Shown one piece after another: positions 35,906 to 48,927 of a stretch of DNA of 64,000 bases. The DNA lies in NCBI GenBank assembly GCA_026225945.1, contig JAMJFZ010001816.1, forward strand, positions 9,389,001-9,453,000. The letters run 5' to 3'. The notes beneath the pieces are model-generated. The model searched no databases, had not been told where the DNA came from, and saw only the letters and a program-made list of their open reading frames with translations. Each line of letters begins with the position of its first letter. Positions within the stretch are counted from its first letter, which is position 1. This DNA comes from Cricetomys ansorgei (lineage: Eukaryota; Chordata; Mammalia; Rodentia; Nesomyidae). The position numbers and the translations under genes are program-made.

Positions 35906-37920
35906 ACTCAGAGTACTCTTTTGCATGCAATCATCTCAGGTGTCATTAGCTGTTTCTGCTGCATTTATCCCTCACTGCTATTTTAACGCATTCATTTTCC
36001 TGTTCTTGTGAATTTAAATCCAGACGTGCAATATACTCATGTCCCTAAGTGAACACATGACATTCCAGAACTTCTGTCTAAGATGGAATAACAAGGAGTT
36101 GATTATCTTCCTATCTGACAGAATACATAATACATAACAGAGAAAACAAATTTGAAAACCGCTTCAAAATTATGATCATCCTTTGAGTTAGTGAAGTTAA
36201 GAATCTCAGGGAACAGCTGTTGCTTGATCTTCAGGCTGACCATTTTTCTCCAAAATACCTGGTTTGAAGCATAAGTCTATAAAGTGATGGAATTTTGAGA
36301 TAGATCTTTGGAAATGAATAGTTCAATAGTTCATGCAAGTAGAAACCTCAAGGATTGATATCCTTTCAAAATGGAAAGGAAGAATTTAATTTGTTTCTTT
36401 TCTTTCTGCTCTTGTTCTGTGAGGCTACCCTGAATGATAGCCATGAAAAGACATATGTAGGTAGCTGTCAGTAAGTCAAACTCAAACCTTGCCAGATACC
36501 AGATATATGTTGTCTTGATTGTGGAGTTGCTTAGTCTCCAAGACTCTGAAAAATAGTTTGACAATTTCTCAAAATATTGAATTAAATCCTACTACTTAAT
36601 ACTCTGATTTTTCTCTATGGACTTGTTCAAACTAAATTGAATATGTTTATTATATGGACACAGAAATTCATATTGTTATGTATGGTGTCTATTCATTCAT
36701 ACAATTCTTCACCACGAGATAAACTCATAGGGAAAGTGGGATTGGTAAATCAATATTAGAATTCAAAAGAAATGAACAAGTGACCAAATGCATATGAATA
36801 GCAAATATTTTGGTTTAAAATTCATAGAAGTTTATTATATTTTTATTGTGTCATTTTTAGTGAATTCTAAGAAACATGGACAAATTTAAGTGGTTTAATT
36901 TATCAGCTTTTGTATGATGGTAGAAGCTGTGGAGGTATCAGGGAAGAGAAGATGGAAGGAAAATTTGGATGTGTTGAATATGTTTTCTATTTTCTTAGTG
37001 TGTGAGTGTTTCAAAACATACATATTGTATATTTTATTACTTTTTATATATTTACATCTTATAAATAATATAAAATGCAAAATATAAAACTGACACACAA
37101 TATTTTGCCAAAAAACACATTGCATGCTGTTAGAATATCATGTACCTTATGTGTGGATTGGGATGGGAACTGGTAGCAATAGAACAACACTAAATTGAAG
37201 GTCTTTCATGCAGTTAAAGGTACACTCTCTCATGACTTTGTAAAAGAACAGAATCAGAGAAACAAATGATTTTACTAGAATCAGCATTAAACACTGAATT
37301 GTGACATGCCAATGGTTTGCTAGAACATTGTCTTCAGACTCAGTCAGATGATAAACTTCAAGAGGAAGTGATAATAGAACTGACATTTTATTTTTTGTTT
37401 TCATTATTGCTTAGAATCATTTAATATCTCCAAGCCTCTTTAAAAATTATACTATTCAATAAAAATGAAGATTAAAAACACAAAACAGAACTATAGGACA
37501 AAAACTTTACTTTTAGATTTTATAATAGCATATATAACATAGAAATATTACTCTTCATGTTACAATAGCAATCTGGCATGTAAGATGTGCCTACCGATGC
37601 ATTAGTGGTATAACTGTAACGACAGATAATTGCTTTTTGCTTATATTTGTGTCTTGCTCTACAGAAAGAAATTTTTTGTCTTTTAATATAATTCTGTTCA
37701 AAAGCCCAGATCTGGGGAGGTCACAGACTCTAGTGGAGACTGTGCTAATGTGTTATTAGCAGGTTGTTATAATTGTTAAACAAAATCTTATAAATACCTT
37801 TACTCAATTATATTATCTTTCTTTTAAGGAATTTTGTCACAGAAGTTACATTTTGTTATAGAAGTTATAAGAATAAAAGGAAAACAATTAGCTTCATTTT
37901 GATAAATTCGAAAGTATAGG
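35906..37920. other. Single-copy DNA, possible L1M 5' trace
   Basis: No gene. Near 36061-36130 'cttctgtctaagatggaata' followed by 'cttcctatctgacagaata' faintly recalls the 5' end of ancient L1M elements, but nothing further aligns. The rest is unassigned AT-rich DNA. Small minus-strand frames at 36331-36564, 36895-37125 and 37147-37404 have no domain. Confidence 0.45.
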
Positions 37921-38068
37921 AAGGTAAGTGCTTAGTAATTACATTTTTCAAATATGTATATGTTTGGATGTGTGCAACAGATAAAGGTATGTGAAGGTAA
38001 GTGCTTAGTAATTACATTTTTCAAATATGTATATGTTTGGATGTGTGCAACAGATAAAGGTATGTGAA
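37921..38068. repeat. Perfect 73-bp tandem duplication
   Basis: The 73 bases at 37921-37993 recur without a single difference at 37994-38066, with one extra matching base on the left and two on the right. Both copies start with 'aaggtaagtg', an ideal 5' splice-site match (AAG|GTAAGT). The unit is not low-complexity and matches no repeat I know. Zero divergence amid old DNA means a recent event, or an assembly artefact. Confidence 0.97.
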
Positions 38069-38660
38069 CCCTTTCAAATCACCTAACCATTCTAAAAGAT
38101 ACAATTATGCATATGTAACACCATAAGTCACTAAATCACAATATATATGCATGATATATATTATCTTAAATGTATATTTAAGAAAAAGTTTAGTATTAAG
38201 GCCTCAAAACTTCGTCAGACTAAAAATTTTAAATTGACTTTCATTAAACAGTTTCTTAAAGGATGTAGGAGGAAGATGTAGGCACCAAATAATTTTGAAG
38301 ATGATTCAATATGTACATGCATATTAAAGTTTCGCTTTAGTTCTATAAATGGTTCCATGTTAGTGATGCAGAATGTTCACGGAATTTAAAAAATTTAGCA
38401 AATGGATGGTTAAGTCACTCTGCCACACAAATGGAATTACAAATTGTGAAGACTAAGTGTGGAGGGCAACTGTGGCTTAGATGGTGATGTTTAAAAGTTA
38501 GGAATATTAGGATGACCTCATTCTGTTAACAGATTCAAATGTATGTGAGCATACAGATAGAGCTTTAATTAAGAGTAGAAAAATTACTGATCCAAGGATT
38601 AGAAGTTGTACAAAATGATGTAACTCAATTCATCAATTATTGATGCTATCTATGGGCTCT
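38069..38660. other. AT-rich DNA, nothing assigned
   Basis: No gene or repeat recognised. Confidence 0.5.
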
Positions 38661-39165
38661 GAAATTGAAAATCAAAGATATATTGAAATATTTTTCTAAT
38701 ATCTCTCAGGATAGGAAATAGCTTGCAAACAACAAATTCTGATAAAGAATTTTGAGAATGGATGCTTACACAACATTGGTGAGCTTTGAGTTAGTGTAGC
38801 CACTATGGAAATTGGAGCATAGGCTTGCCAATATCTAAAATTAGAACTCTGACACAATCTGGCTATTAGTTCCTTGGTGAATACCGAAAGAACTTAAACC
38901 AATGCACACATTCATATTTATGACAGTGTACACGATAGACATTATACAGAATCAGTCTAGATGGCCATCAGCAGAATGGAAAAGAGAATTATATCTTCAC
39001 AGGAGAGTTATCAAGAAATAAGTAAAAAAGGAATTATGTGATTGGCAGGAAAGGGGATGGAATTAGAGGCTAACATATAAATATATAAATAATATAAATA
39101 TCACACATGATCTCTTATAATTTTGAAGGGAAGGAGGTCATCATTTTTATTTGCTTAACCACAAT
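38661..39165 (+). mobile_element. Decayed L1 ORF2 C-terminal fragment, plus strand
   Basis: Plus-strand remnants of the end of L1 ORF2: 'gtgtagccactatggaaatt' (38796), 'agtctagatggccatcagca' (38954), 'aggggatggaattagaggct' (39052), 'acacatgatctcttataatt' (39104). The order and spacing fit L1, and every frame is broken. It ends before the L1 3' UTR. Confidence 0.8.
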
Positions 39166-41060
39166 TGCTATTATATGTGATCATTAAGATGAAATGAACT
39201 AGAATAAACTTTCCTAAGAATTATATATTCTAACATAATTTATAAAGATGAAGAGGAATTCTTTAATTCATAGTCTAAATCTTTGTATGATTCATTAATA
39301 TTAACTCTTCATTTGCTAAATGGCTCTTACACTAAAATGTTTGCTTTTAATATATTCTCCAGGTGTACTGTACATGCTCCCAGGCTTATGAAGCTGTGTG
39401 TTTGCCTGACATAAATTCACAATTATCTCATGTAAACTGTGTCTACTCTGAAAGGATGTGATAATCCACATCAACTTGTTGCACATTTCAGCAGTTATTT
39501 AGGTTTGTCAAGTGGCACACATTCTGTTTACTTAGAGACACACTATCAATTCGGTTGCCTATCTTGTTGGTACAGCTGCTTGTTTTCATAATCCAGGCGC
39601 ATATTAGAGCATTTCAGTCTGTAGTTACATGACTGATCTTGTTTATTTGCTGATGACTCTCTGCGTGAATAAATGAAATCATTAGGGCACAAAGTGTGGG
39701 CTTTGCTAGCACTTAGATCCGTTGACCAGCTTGTGTGCTGGGACATAATTTAGCAGTATCTATATTCAAGTGCTTTAGTGGGGGAAAAAGGAACTTTAAT
39801 AAGCATCATTCACATAAAAGCCTAATTTTTATAAAGTTAATAAGTAAACTAACAGGATCTATATTTCTAAGTAAATATTTGTACTACACATTAAATATTT
39901 GGTGTCCTATATCCTTTCTTAAAATGGAAAATTCTATGCAGTGAATAAATGTATCTCTTCATTGAACCACTAATGATGTTTGTGGTGTAAAGAATACTAT
40001 TTAAAACAGCTCTTAGTAAACAGTATCATTTTGTAGATGTTTTTCAGTATGCTGGCATCAGAGATGTCAATCAAATGTTTTCTTTTTTATAGGGTAAACA
40101 TTTAGTATAACAAAGCAACACTGAATATAGCGCATAAAATTATATTTACTGTGATTAAAAACTAAGAAGAAATCACATAAGATGTGCTTTGAAATTTTTG
40201 TTGGGGTTTCTTTATAAAAATGATTTAATTGTAATTACATTTATGTATTAACATGGGGGCAAAGAATGTGTCCTGAAGTGCTCATTGTGGTTGAAAACAA
40301 TATGAATGAGTTGTTGTCACCTAACATACTGTGAATATTTGGGGTTGAAGTAGAATAATCAGGCTTTGCTGCAGGTGCCATCTGGCTGGCTTCTTTTAGG
40401 TATTTTTAGATATAAAAAGTTACTTTTTTAGAGAAGTAGCTACGTATGAAATATGTCTTTCTTTCATTTGTTTAATAATGAGCAAAATGTATTGCATAAA
40501 TGTAAATAAAAATGAGAATAGTTAAATCATTATAAATATTTTAAATAAGATTAGGCTTATTTATGAAATAAGTAAGTATCAACTTTCTAAAGCAGGAAAG
40601 GAAAACTGCCAATATTACTTACTGAAATATATCAAAGTGATATTATGAAAAATAAGTTAATATTATATGATTTATGTTATTAAAGCCGCATAGGTGGAAA
40701 ATACCATAATTTATATCTGTAATGAGTATACCTAAACTACTAATGCTACTACATGCTTTAAGGTGTGAAAATCAATGTAAGCGGGGAATATCAGAATTTG
40801 CAATTGTACTTGGTACACCCAAACTATCAAACATGGTAATGTAGCAGCACAGTACTCTGTCGACTGAGAGTGGTGATTTATGATCAACTGCCCACCCTGT
40901 CAAAATCATCCTAGCATGAAAAAATATGAAAACCAAAACCTAAGTTAACTTGAATATATGTTGCTTTATGACATTATGAATTCAATAAAGCATCAGAGAC
41001 TGAGGATCCTTATCTTATTTTAATATAATAGGTATGAAACAAATGCGCATCTCTTCTAGA
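39166..41060. other. Single-copy DNA, nothing assigned
   Basis: No gene or repeat recognised. The part at 39350-39790 is less AT-rich, free of low-complexity sequence and carries no repeat motif I know. Its short frames (39546-39746) have no domain. Confidence 0.45.
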
Positions 41061-41240
41061 TGCTGTGATTTGCATATGTCTCTCTCAAGGATTTACACAA
41101 TATCTAGCATGGCCTTATACTCATGTCTATCATGTATGTTTCCATATATACAGGCTTTCTGTTCAGGATGGTGGTATTAGGAGGTCTTTTAGACATTTAA
41201 GGAGGCTCTTAGATCAAATACTAGGGGATGTTAACCAGAA
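41061..41240 (+). mobile_element. Possible MaLR LTR 5' part, plus strand
   Basis: Begins TGCTGTGATTTGCATATGTC, like the start of MaLR LTRs. It also has 'ggatggtggtattaggaggt' followed by 'catttaaggaggctcttaga', in the order found in MLT1/MST LTRs. About 60 extra bases separate the two motifs. Decayed, so orientation and family are tentative. Confidence 0.5.
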
Positions 41241-42256
41241 TTTGGTGACCCAAGTCACTTATATTTTTTCTTATCCTGGCTTATACTATTAACAATAATT
41301 CCAAAATTTATATCTTGCACATGCTTCCTAGTCAGAGAGCAAACCAAAGAAGTGACCTGGTCTTAGAATTAAGCCTTCAAATAACTGTGAACTAAGTAAT
41401 CTTTTATAGTTTAAACCTTAACTTTGGCTTAATTACAAGGCTGGCTGATATATTGGGAAAAGCATTTGACTAAATTTACGAGATACAGTAATATATTTTC
41501 CACATCTACTAGAATATAATAAAAAGGTAAAATCAATTATTTATTTAGTTTTAATGTATGACATGTATTTTACTGTATAGAAAATTAATTAAGCAAAGGT
41601 TTATTTTTTTTTATTTGTAGCAGTATATAGATTGTTTGTCTGACTATAGAAACAATCCTTTTAAATCAAGAAATCAATAAATATTTAATTCTAACATAAG
41701 AAGGCAAAGAAATTAAGAGATGACTTTGTAAAAACAAATCATTTAATTTATCTGTTTCAATCATTTTCTAAGCAAATACATTTCAGAATTCCATAGCAGA
41801 TGAGAAAAAGAATCCAAAGCATTTTGATGGTAAAACAAGTAACTATTTAAATGAAAGGTGATAAGTCTTTTGAGATCTGTCATCAAACTGATATCACAAG
41901 GCAATGTACTTACTGCACCTCTGACTGGTGAGCAAGGTGGACCAGTATCAGAATGCATTACCTCTTGAAGTGGAGTCTCCCAGGATAGCAGTATTGTGAG
42001 GTTCTATGACATCAATGGAACTCTGATAAAGTTAGGACCATATGGTCTAAAATTAAAAGTGTCTTGGAGCTAGGTTATGTCATCTAAAATTTGAGAGGCT
42101 TAGGCAATTCAAGTATAGTTGGATACTCCTATAATTCCATGGTTTGCATTTCTAGGAACCATACAATTTTCTCATATTGAAGGTCTGAGGAAAAGTTTTT
42201 CTTAATTATGTCAAAAAAGACAGACTGTTATAAGAAAATAAATTATAATACTTGAA
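41241..42256. other. AT-rich single-copy DNA, nothing assigned
   Basis: No gene or repeat recognised. Confidence 0.5.
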
Positions 42257-42333
42257 TAAAAACAAAAGCAACCCCCCAAAAAAACAAAAGCAAAAACACA
42301 AAAATCAAAACAAAACAATATGAGAAGTTTTAT

Positions 42334-42366
<33 letters not shown>
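42257..42366. repeat. A-rich tract followed by (CA)16
   Basis: A (CAAAA)-like low-complexity stretch (42257-42318), then 'atgagaagttttatg', then 16 perfect CA units at 42335-42366. No SINE body is evident on either side. Confidence 0.9.
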
Positions 42367-42371
<5 letters not shown>

Positions 42372-42639
42372 AAAGTCAAAAGAATGAGAATTTGGTTTTT
42401 CTAATGGGACAAAATTCTTGCAAGATTCACAAGAGTCACCTCACAAAGAGTAATTATTTACACTATGTCCTAAAATTCAAAAATTACATTATTAATAAAT
42501 AAACAAAACACATGAGCAGGTTCCATAACCCCAAATGACAAATATTTGGCAAATAACAATATGGAGAGTAGTACAGAGTCTAGTTTGCCCTGTTCAAAGT
42601 GATATATTAGCTTTGAGTCTATCATATCTTGCAATTACC

Positions 42640-43130
42640 ACATCAAGACCAATTATTTATATGCCTAGTTTGTTATCAAATATATCTATCATGCATTAAT
42701 GAAATAATGATTTGGTACTTAGTGTTCATCCTGTTAGTAAGGCATATCAATTTTATTGATTTTTATGTTTGAAATCTTTTGTGACATTTGATGAACGTCT
42801 TGCGATTATTTTTGTAATCCAGATGATATGCTATTGGGTTTAGCTTGCTTATAAAGTTTTCCTACCCATATTCATTCTAATTTCACTTTCATATAGTATC
42901 ATCTGGGCTTATAATCAGGCTAATGTTGGCTTTATGAATTGAATTTTGAGGTGTTTCCTGCTATAATATTTACAAAAATTTCAGAATGATTGGCTTTAAT
43001 TCTTTTTTTATAGAGTTCATAGAATTCACTTAGTAAAGCCATCTGTTTTGTATTGTTGGGAATGATTCAATCTTCTTTCTTATTACTAATGTGTTAAATT
43101 ATCTACATTTCATGATCTACCCTGGTTCAG
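42640..43130 (-). mobile_element. Ancient L1 ORF2 reverse-transcriptase fragment, minus strand
   Basis: The plus strand reads as reverse-complemented L1 ORF2. Motifs are 'aattttattgatttttatgt' (42751), 'gatatgctattgggtttagc' (42825), 'ggctaatgttggctttatga' (42918), 'tttcagaatgattggcttta' (42979) and 'catagaattcacttagtaa' (43018), in the order found in the RT region. Stops break every frame. Degree of decay suggests an old mammalian L1. Confidence 0.8.
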
Positions 43131-43804
43131 ATGTCCATCAAAAGATTTGTGTAATGTACGCCTACACAATACAATTATTATAGATACGTGAAGTTTTGTA
43201 AACCAAAGTTGTGATAGATTTCATTTTAAATGTTTATATGTCTTATAGTATGTGCTCTTCCCAAAGAAATAGGAAACAAATAAAAAGAAAACAATTTGTA
43301 GAAGGAAAACTCTACAAAAATATGATCCCATTTTTAACAACCCATAACGATTGTACAAAAATGTGAGAATTAATATTATCAGTAAAATTCTAATATTTCC
43401 ATAGCATATTGTGTGAGTTAACTCTGGGTTTATTCAATGGAATGCAGCAGCTGAGGTGGTCAAAGGACAACAGGTCCCTAGATGAACAGAACTCTGCATT
43501 TCCTTTAATATGAAATAATTATTCAACCCTGTGAGATTACTTTAAGGAACAGTAGTAAAATGGAATACTTGAATATAGATCGAATACAATTTTCTGTGTG
43601 ATTTACAATTCTTTAAACATCCAAATATTTGAAATTAGAATTATAGAGACATAGACACACTCATATTCATTAAATATTATCACAATAGCCAGAAAATAAA
43701 AAAACGCAGTTCCCCATCTCTAAGCGTAGATGTAATCATATTTTTATTATTCTCATGGGTTCATGGGAAAAGACACTTTATGTATTCTTTGGTTATTCAA
43801 TCCC
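43131..43804. other. AT-rich DNA, nothing assigned
   Basis: No gene or repeat recognised. Confidence 0.5.
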
Positions 43805-44290
43805 CTGTTTCAGCCTCCCTACAATCTAATCCTAAACCTATAAAGTTTCAGCCTCCATACAATCTACTCTGCAAATCTAAACCTAGAATGTTTCAGTCTT
43901 TGAGACTTACTGCTAACTGAGCTCACTCTGACTAGCTACTTTCTGAATTCCATCTTTTCACTCTTAACTGTATTGTGAACACCAAACTATAAACCATAAA
44001 CCATCTGCTTTTGCTTTCTCTCTGCTTAATCTGGACTTGTTCTGTTCTTCTAGTTTTCTCCTTCTATCTGTGAGCTGAGGGCACTCAAACTGCCGATGGA
44101 ACTAACTCTTCTCTCTCCAGGTATGTTTCTGAACTCTTTCTCTCCCTCTCACTAAACTGTCTGAGAACTGAGAACCACCCTTTTATATACTGAGAGTTGG
44201 GCATGTCCTCACTTTGACTCAGTCTCAGATTTCAGTCTAATTCAGTCTCAGACTTTGAGATTAAAGCTGTCACTCGCATTGTCTTCAGAG
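43805..44290. mobile_element. RMER17-like rodent LTR (copy 1)
   Basis: T/C-rich sequence with repeated 'tttcagcctcc' and 'tacaatcta' motifs (43808-43900), 'tgctaactgagctcactctg' (43911) and 'cagactttgagattaaagc' (44249). It shares this order and orientation with 62885-63290. Both copies contain a short internal duplication of the 'acaatct...aaacct' module. I recall the family as RMER17, a rodent class II LTR. Edges are not resolved. Confidence 0.6.
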
Positions 44291-44554
44291 CAATGTGCCC
44301 TTCAAACAGGTCTTTGGATGTGACCTCATCCTCCTTGTTATTATATAAGCCTTTCAATATGTCTTTGCTGTAATAGCCATGCTCCTGGATTAAATGTTCC
44401 TGTACATCCATCATTAGCTAAATGTGTCACTAAATGTGAAACATTGTTTATGTTTGTTCAAAGTAAATTTTATTATAAAATTTTTATTTCTAAATATCAT
44501 TATACTGTGAGAATTCACCTACCTATATTCTCCTGAAGGTTCCCTTACTCTCCC

Positions 44555-44900
44555 CACATTATACCACAGAGTGACAGCCATCTCATCTTTGGCAAATGTA
44601 TTAAAAACTCACATTAGACTAAAGGCAGTATCTCTGGGGAGGACATGAAAATTTTATCCACATGTAGATGAATGAAATTACTTCCATATCTATCTACATG
44701 GCAAAGGTCATTCCAAAAATTAATCAAGGACTCAAATGTAGTACATGAAAATTTAAAATCAATATAGAAAAGTATACACAAAATACTTTATAGCTTAGGT
44801 TTAAATGATGTACTTTTGAAAGGGACTCCCACAGCATAAGAAAACAATTCCAAGTTTAAAAATCAGATTTAATTAAAATATTTATTAACATAGGAAAGGA
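44555..44900 (+). mobile_element. Decayed L1 ORF2 fragment, plus strand
   Basis: Plus-strand L1 ORF2 remnants: 'gacagccatctcatctttgg' (44573), 'aggcagtatctct' (44622), 'ccacatgtagatgaatgaaa' (44659), 'tccatatctatctacatggc' (44683), 'aaggactcaaatgtagtaca' (44726). This is the region between the RT domain and the C-terminus. No frame is open. Confidence 0.75.
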
Positions 44901-45052
44901 TTTTGCTATTTATTTCCTTAAGCTAAGGTATTTTACTCAAACTATTTACCAAAAGAGAAAGAGAAAGCTATTTTCCTTTTGCTGGAAATTTTGCGAATTT
45001 CTGCTTTCATGACTGTTAATAAAGGAAACGCTTATTATCCTGAGAGTAAGCT
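44901..45052. other. Short AT-rich spacer
   Basis: Nothing recognised between the L1 fragment and the MIR. Confidence 0.5.
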
Positions 45053-45240
45053 AAGAGATTTAGAGTCAGAATATATAAGCTTAAAACTCTGTTTAAGCAT
45101 ATTATTTAACATCTGAAACTCAATTTCATCATCTGTAATATAATTCCAAACTTACAGGCTTTCCGTGAAAACTTAATGAGAAAATATATGTAAAATACTC
45201 AAAGTAAGTCTTTGGAAACACAATATAAGAAAAATGTTTC
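45053..45240 (-). repeat. MIR SINE, minus strand
   Basis: Reverse-oriented MIR: 'agatttagagtcagaatata', 'ttatttaacatctgaaactc', 'aatttcatcatctgtaatat', 'gaaaacttaatgagaaaata', 'tatgtaaaatactcaaagta'. This matches the MIR layout from the tail side of the core to its 5' half. It is well ordered though diverged. Confidence 0.85.
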
Positions 45241-46999
45241 TTTATATATGCTTTCAAGCAAAGAATCATCATTATTTAGGTGACTGGGAGAATAAATGAC
45301 AACAACTTTGCCTACAATTTCTTTAGTGAAGGCATTTAATTTTTAACATTGGTAGTTCCCACTGGTCAGGTTGGGTGTTATTCATATACAAATGAAAATA
45401 TAAACAGATTTTTGAAAGTCCAGAAAAATGGCTTTATTAAAAATGTATAAAGGACTGAGCAAAAGTAAGAAAACATTTAAAAGAGTCATGTAGTTACTAA
45501 GATAACTTATTTAATTTCACAAATTCCCTGTAGTTTTTAAACATTTTTTATAGCTATGAATTATGTAAAATTTCAAATTATCTATGTAGAAGCATCACAC
45601 TAACATTTTTTAATAGAAAAATCAATCCTGAGCTCAGTGTGATACAGTTCCCAGCTATATTACAGTGTCTCTTACTAAAATTGTTTTATTAATCTTATAG
45701 TAGTATCTTCCATAATAGAAATGAAAACAACATCTATTCCAGTCACGGAGTGATACACTTTTGTTTTCACCATCAAATTGCGATTTTGTAGAAGAGGAAA
45801 AATCTGTGATTCAATTATAATAATTTTATTTACTTTGGATTTTAATTCATGAGTTTAAACTGTTATTAATTTTCTAATATATCTTTATGACCTAATTTAA
45901 AAGAAATCATCACCCAGATTCACAGAATAGTGAATATTTTGTTATATGAATAATAGACAAATTTGACAGCTATTTACCTGTACTCATATTACTGTTTTCA
46001 AATTCTTAAAGTGCTCAAAATACTTAGTACCATAAGGCATTTCAAAAAATAGCAAAAAAAAAAATGTTTTTTTGTTTTTAATTTCAGGAAAGAGTACAAA
46101 ACTTTTTTTAAAGTTTTTTCTTTCTATTTTTTTTAGTGGAATAGCCATATATTATATTGAAAAAACATTCTACAAGTAGCTACTTACTTAAAAAGAACTA
46201 GGGGCTTGAACACCTAAAATCACTCAATCAACCAACAGAACATTAAATATTCTTGGATCCTAGAAAGATGGTCAAGAATAGTTAAGAATGAATATTTCTT
46301 GTAACAATGGATCCTAGTGGAATTCCCATCATTCACTTTGGGCTGTGACTCTAACAACAGGGGATTCAAATCCTTCATTTGGCCTATGTAGTAAGTAAGT
46401 ACCTATACTTCCTTATGTATACATAGCCTTCAAAAAAGCATGTAATAGAAAATAAAATATTATAAACGTTAATAAAGTTTTAAGCCATAAGCTAGAGATA
46501 TGGGTGGGGGAAGGAAGAAAAGAAAAGAAAAAGAAGTTTTAAAATCTATAAATTCACTTAAAAGCCTTCTATCCTCCTATAGACCTTAATAGTTTCACGA
46601 CTTCTCTGGACCCTCTGATTCAAACACACATATTTAAAGGATTAAAACTAGTATCCACATATAATAGTAAGCATGTGATATTTCTCTTTCTGGGAAAAGG
46701 GGGAATAACAGAGCAACAAATATTAATGAATTGCAAAATTACTATACAAAAAGTACTATGAATTACAAAAGTACTATGGAGAGAGATAGCATTATATTTT
46801 GATAAAAAGCCACAAGGAGACCTACAATTGTAGAAGCTTCCTAAAATATCGACATATACCATTAAAGTTTTTAATGAAGTCATGGTTTAAGAGTAAGAGC
46901 AAAGCCTCCCTCAAACACCAGCTTTTTGGAGTTGTTTGTGGGTTATAATAGAACCACCACATTATGAACTATTGCCACTGCTCTTGGGAACTTTCTGGA
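45241..46999. other. AT-rich DNA, nothing assigned
   Basis: No gene. Low-complexity runs are an A/T-rich patch at 46050-46135 and a purine-rich patch at 46503-46536. The 87-codon minus-strand frame at 46620-46883 has no domain. Confidence 0.5.
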
Positions 47000-48090
47000 A
47001 TTTTATGGTAAAACCCTAATGTCAGAGTCACCATGTACTTTAGTCACAAATCATGTAGAAATTAAGCTGGTGCTTTCCTGAAAGATTTACTATACTGGCT
47101 AAATTTCATATCATTGAGGGAGGGGTACCTGGAAAGAAAAATAATTAGCAATAGTATCGCCGTAGGAATCTTCCAAGCTAATAAAAACTACCCTCGCTAA
47201 GAGAGGCCCACTGGGTGCGATACTGTCATATTTGTTATGAGAGTGAACAACCTCTCTCTGATTTCATTTATAAACTCACTTCACAAGGCAGAATTCATGC
47301 CTGGCATCATAAATAGGAATAAGAATTTGTGGCTGGGTATGCAATAGCTGCAAAGAGAGAATGTATTACTATCACTCTTCTAAATGAGCATAACATTAAA
47401 CTGAATCCCAAAGGCATATCATTTTACTCATAATTGCTGTTTCACTCAAACTTCATCAGAGAACAGCATTTCTTCAGGAAAAGACAACTAATATAGTATG
47501 CACAACCGTTCAATGGACAAAAGGCAAGAGATCTCAGAGTGTTGACCTTTAAATGGGACCTATTTATCACAGCTTCTCCTCCTGAGATTCAAGAATTGTC
47601 ACAGAAAAGGGGCAGAAAGATTATAAGAAGCAGTGTGTAAAGCGACAGGCTTTCCCAGGTACAACATAGCACTTGCACATATTAACTCACATTGGCTTTG
47701 AAATCATGCAGAACACCTGTGCAAAACTAAGTCAGAAAAACATCTGACATGGATATGGGTGGTGCAAGAAGAGTTAATGGAGGATGGCATGGCAAAGAGA
47801 AGGAGCATGCGTGGGGAGGAATACCAACACTAGACTCTGAAAAAAAAAAAACATATGGAAACCCACTACAACAGAAACTTTCTGAAATATCGATATACGT
47901 GGCAAGGTATGGTGTGATCATGAAGTCCAATTCCGCCCCTAACACATGCATGAAGAGACAGCAATGGGACTCAGCGTGATTGAGGAGAGCACACAGACTT
48001 GAAAGGAAAATGGAGGGAGGGTAAGGTAGGAACTGTGCAGGAAGGTAGAGGGTATGAACTTGGTCAAAACACATATGCATGTAAAAAATA
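47000..48090 (+). mobile_element. L1 3' UTR (old rodent), plus strand, ~1.1 kb
   Basis: Landmarks in order: 'gcccactgggtgcgatactg' (47207), 'aattcatgcctggcatcata' (47292), 'ggggcagaaagattataaga' (47610), 'ttaactcacattggctttga' (47682), 'cagaacacctgtgcaaaact' (47709), 'catgcatgaagagacagcaa' (47946), 'gagagcacacagacttgaaa' (47984) and a purine-rich end 'atggagggagggtaaggtag' before an A-rich tail. The 117-codon minus-strand and 76-codon plus-strand frames here are antisense shadows of L1 UTR sequence. The left edge is uncertain by about 100 bp. Confidence 0.8.
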
Positions 48091-48927
48091 ATTCACAGTT
48101 ACTTATTCATTAAAGAAAATACACATTGAACATCACTTTAAAATGTGTCTCTATGCTTTCTTGTACATAGCTTCTTGACTGTTGCACTATTCATGCTAAA
48201 CTGTTTTAGATCCTTCACTCTCTAGGCTCCACACTTCTGAGCACATTTTGTCAGCATTTATCTCCTTTGGAATGTCTTGAATCTTATTTTTCCTAATATA
48301 TTCTGGTTTTGTTCTATGTCTTCTTTGAGTTCCTCTGGATATACCTTGTTAATTTACACATTCTAATCACTATCAGTTCATTGGATAGCTCCTGCTTTCT
48401 GGATGATTCACTAGCTACTGAAGAAGTTTGAAAATATAGAATTGACTTATTTTTCTCCCCTACTTTTCATGAATAGATCAAACACTCAATAGACCAAGGA
48501 ATAGGCTAATTATTAATCTAAAAGAATAAAATGTAATGAGGGAAATTGAGCAAAGATGTGTGATAAAAATGATTATTAAACTGGTGGAAATATTCTCTTT
48601 AAATTGAAACATTTCTGAGTAGCCCTAGATTAACATAGAACAAGTCGAGACTGAGGAAGCTCAGTGTAAAAAACCCTGAAATGAAAGTGTTCAATTCACA
48701 TTAGTTAGTAGGGTATTGTAAGGTCAAGAACACTAATTAAAAAATATTGTATAGTAATTTGTGGAAGAGAAATGGGAACACATATCATGATAAATTCATA
48801 CAAAAATAACACATGGTGGTTTTATATTATTTTTATGATTCTTTTATTAATGACTTTAATTTCCTATAATGTCTGTCATTAATAATCTTTTCCCATACAC
48901 ATGCCCAACCATATGCCCTCAAAGAAC
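48091..48927. other. AT-rich single-copy DNA, nothing assigned
   Basis: No gene or repeat recognised. Confidence 0.5.

Noticed and set aside
47727..48080. 117-codon minus-strand frame
   Set aside because: Antisense to L1 3' UTR sequence.
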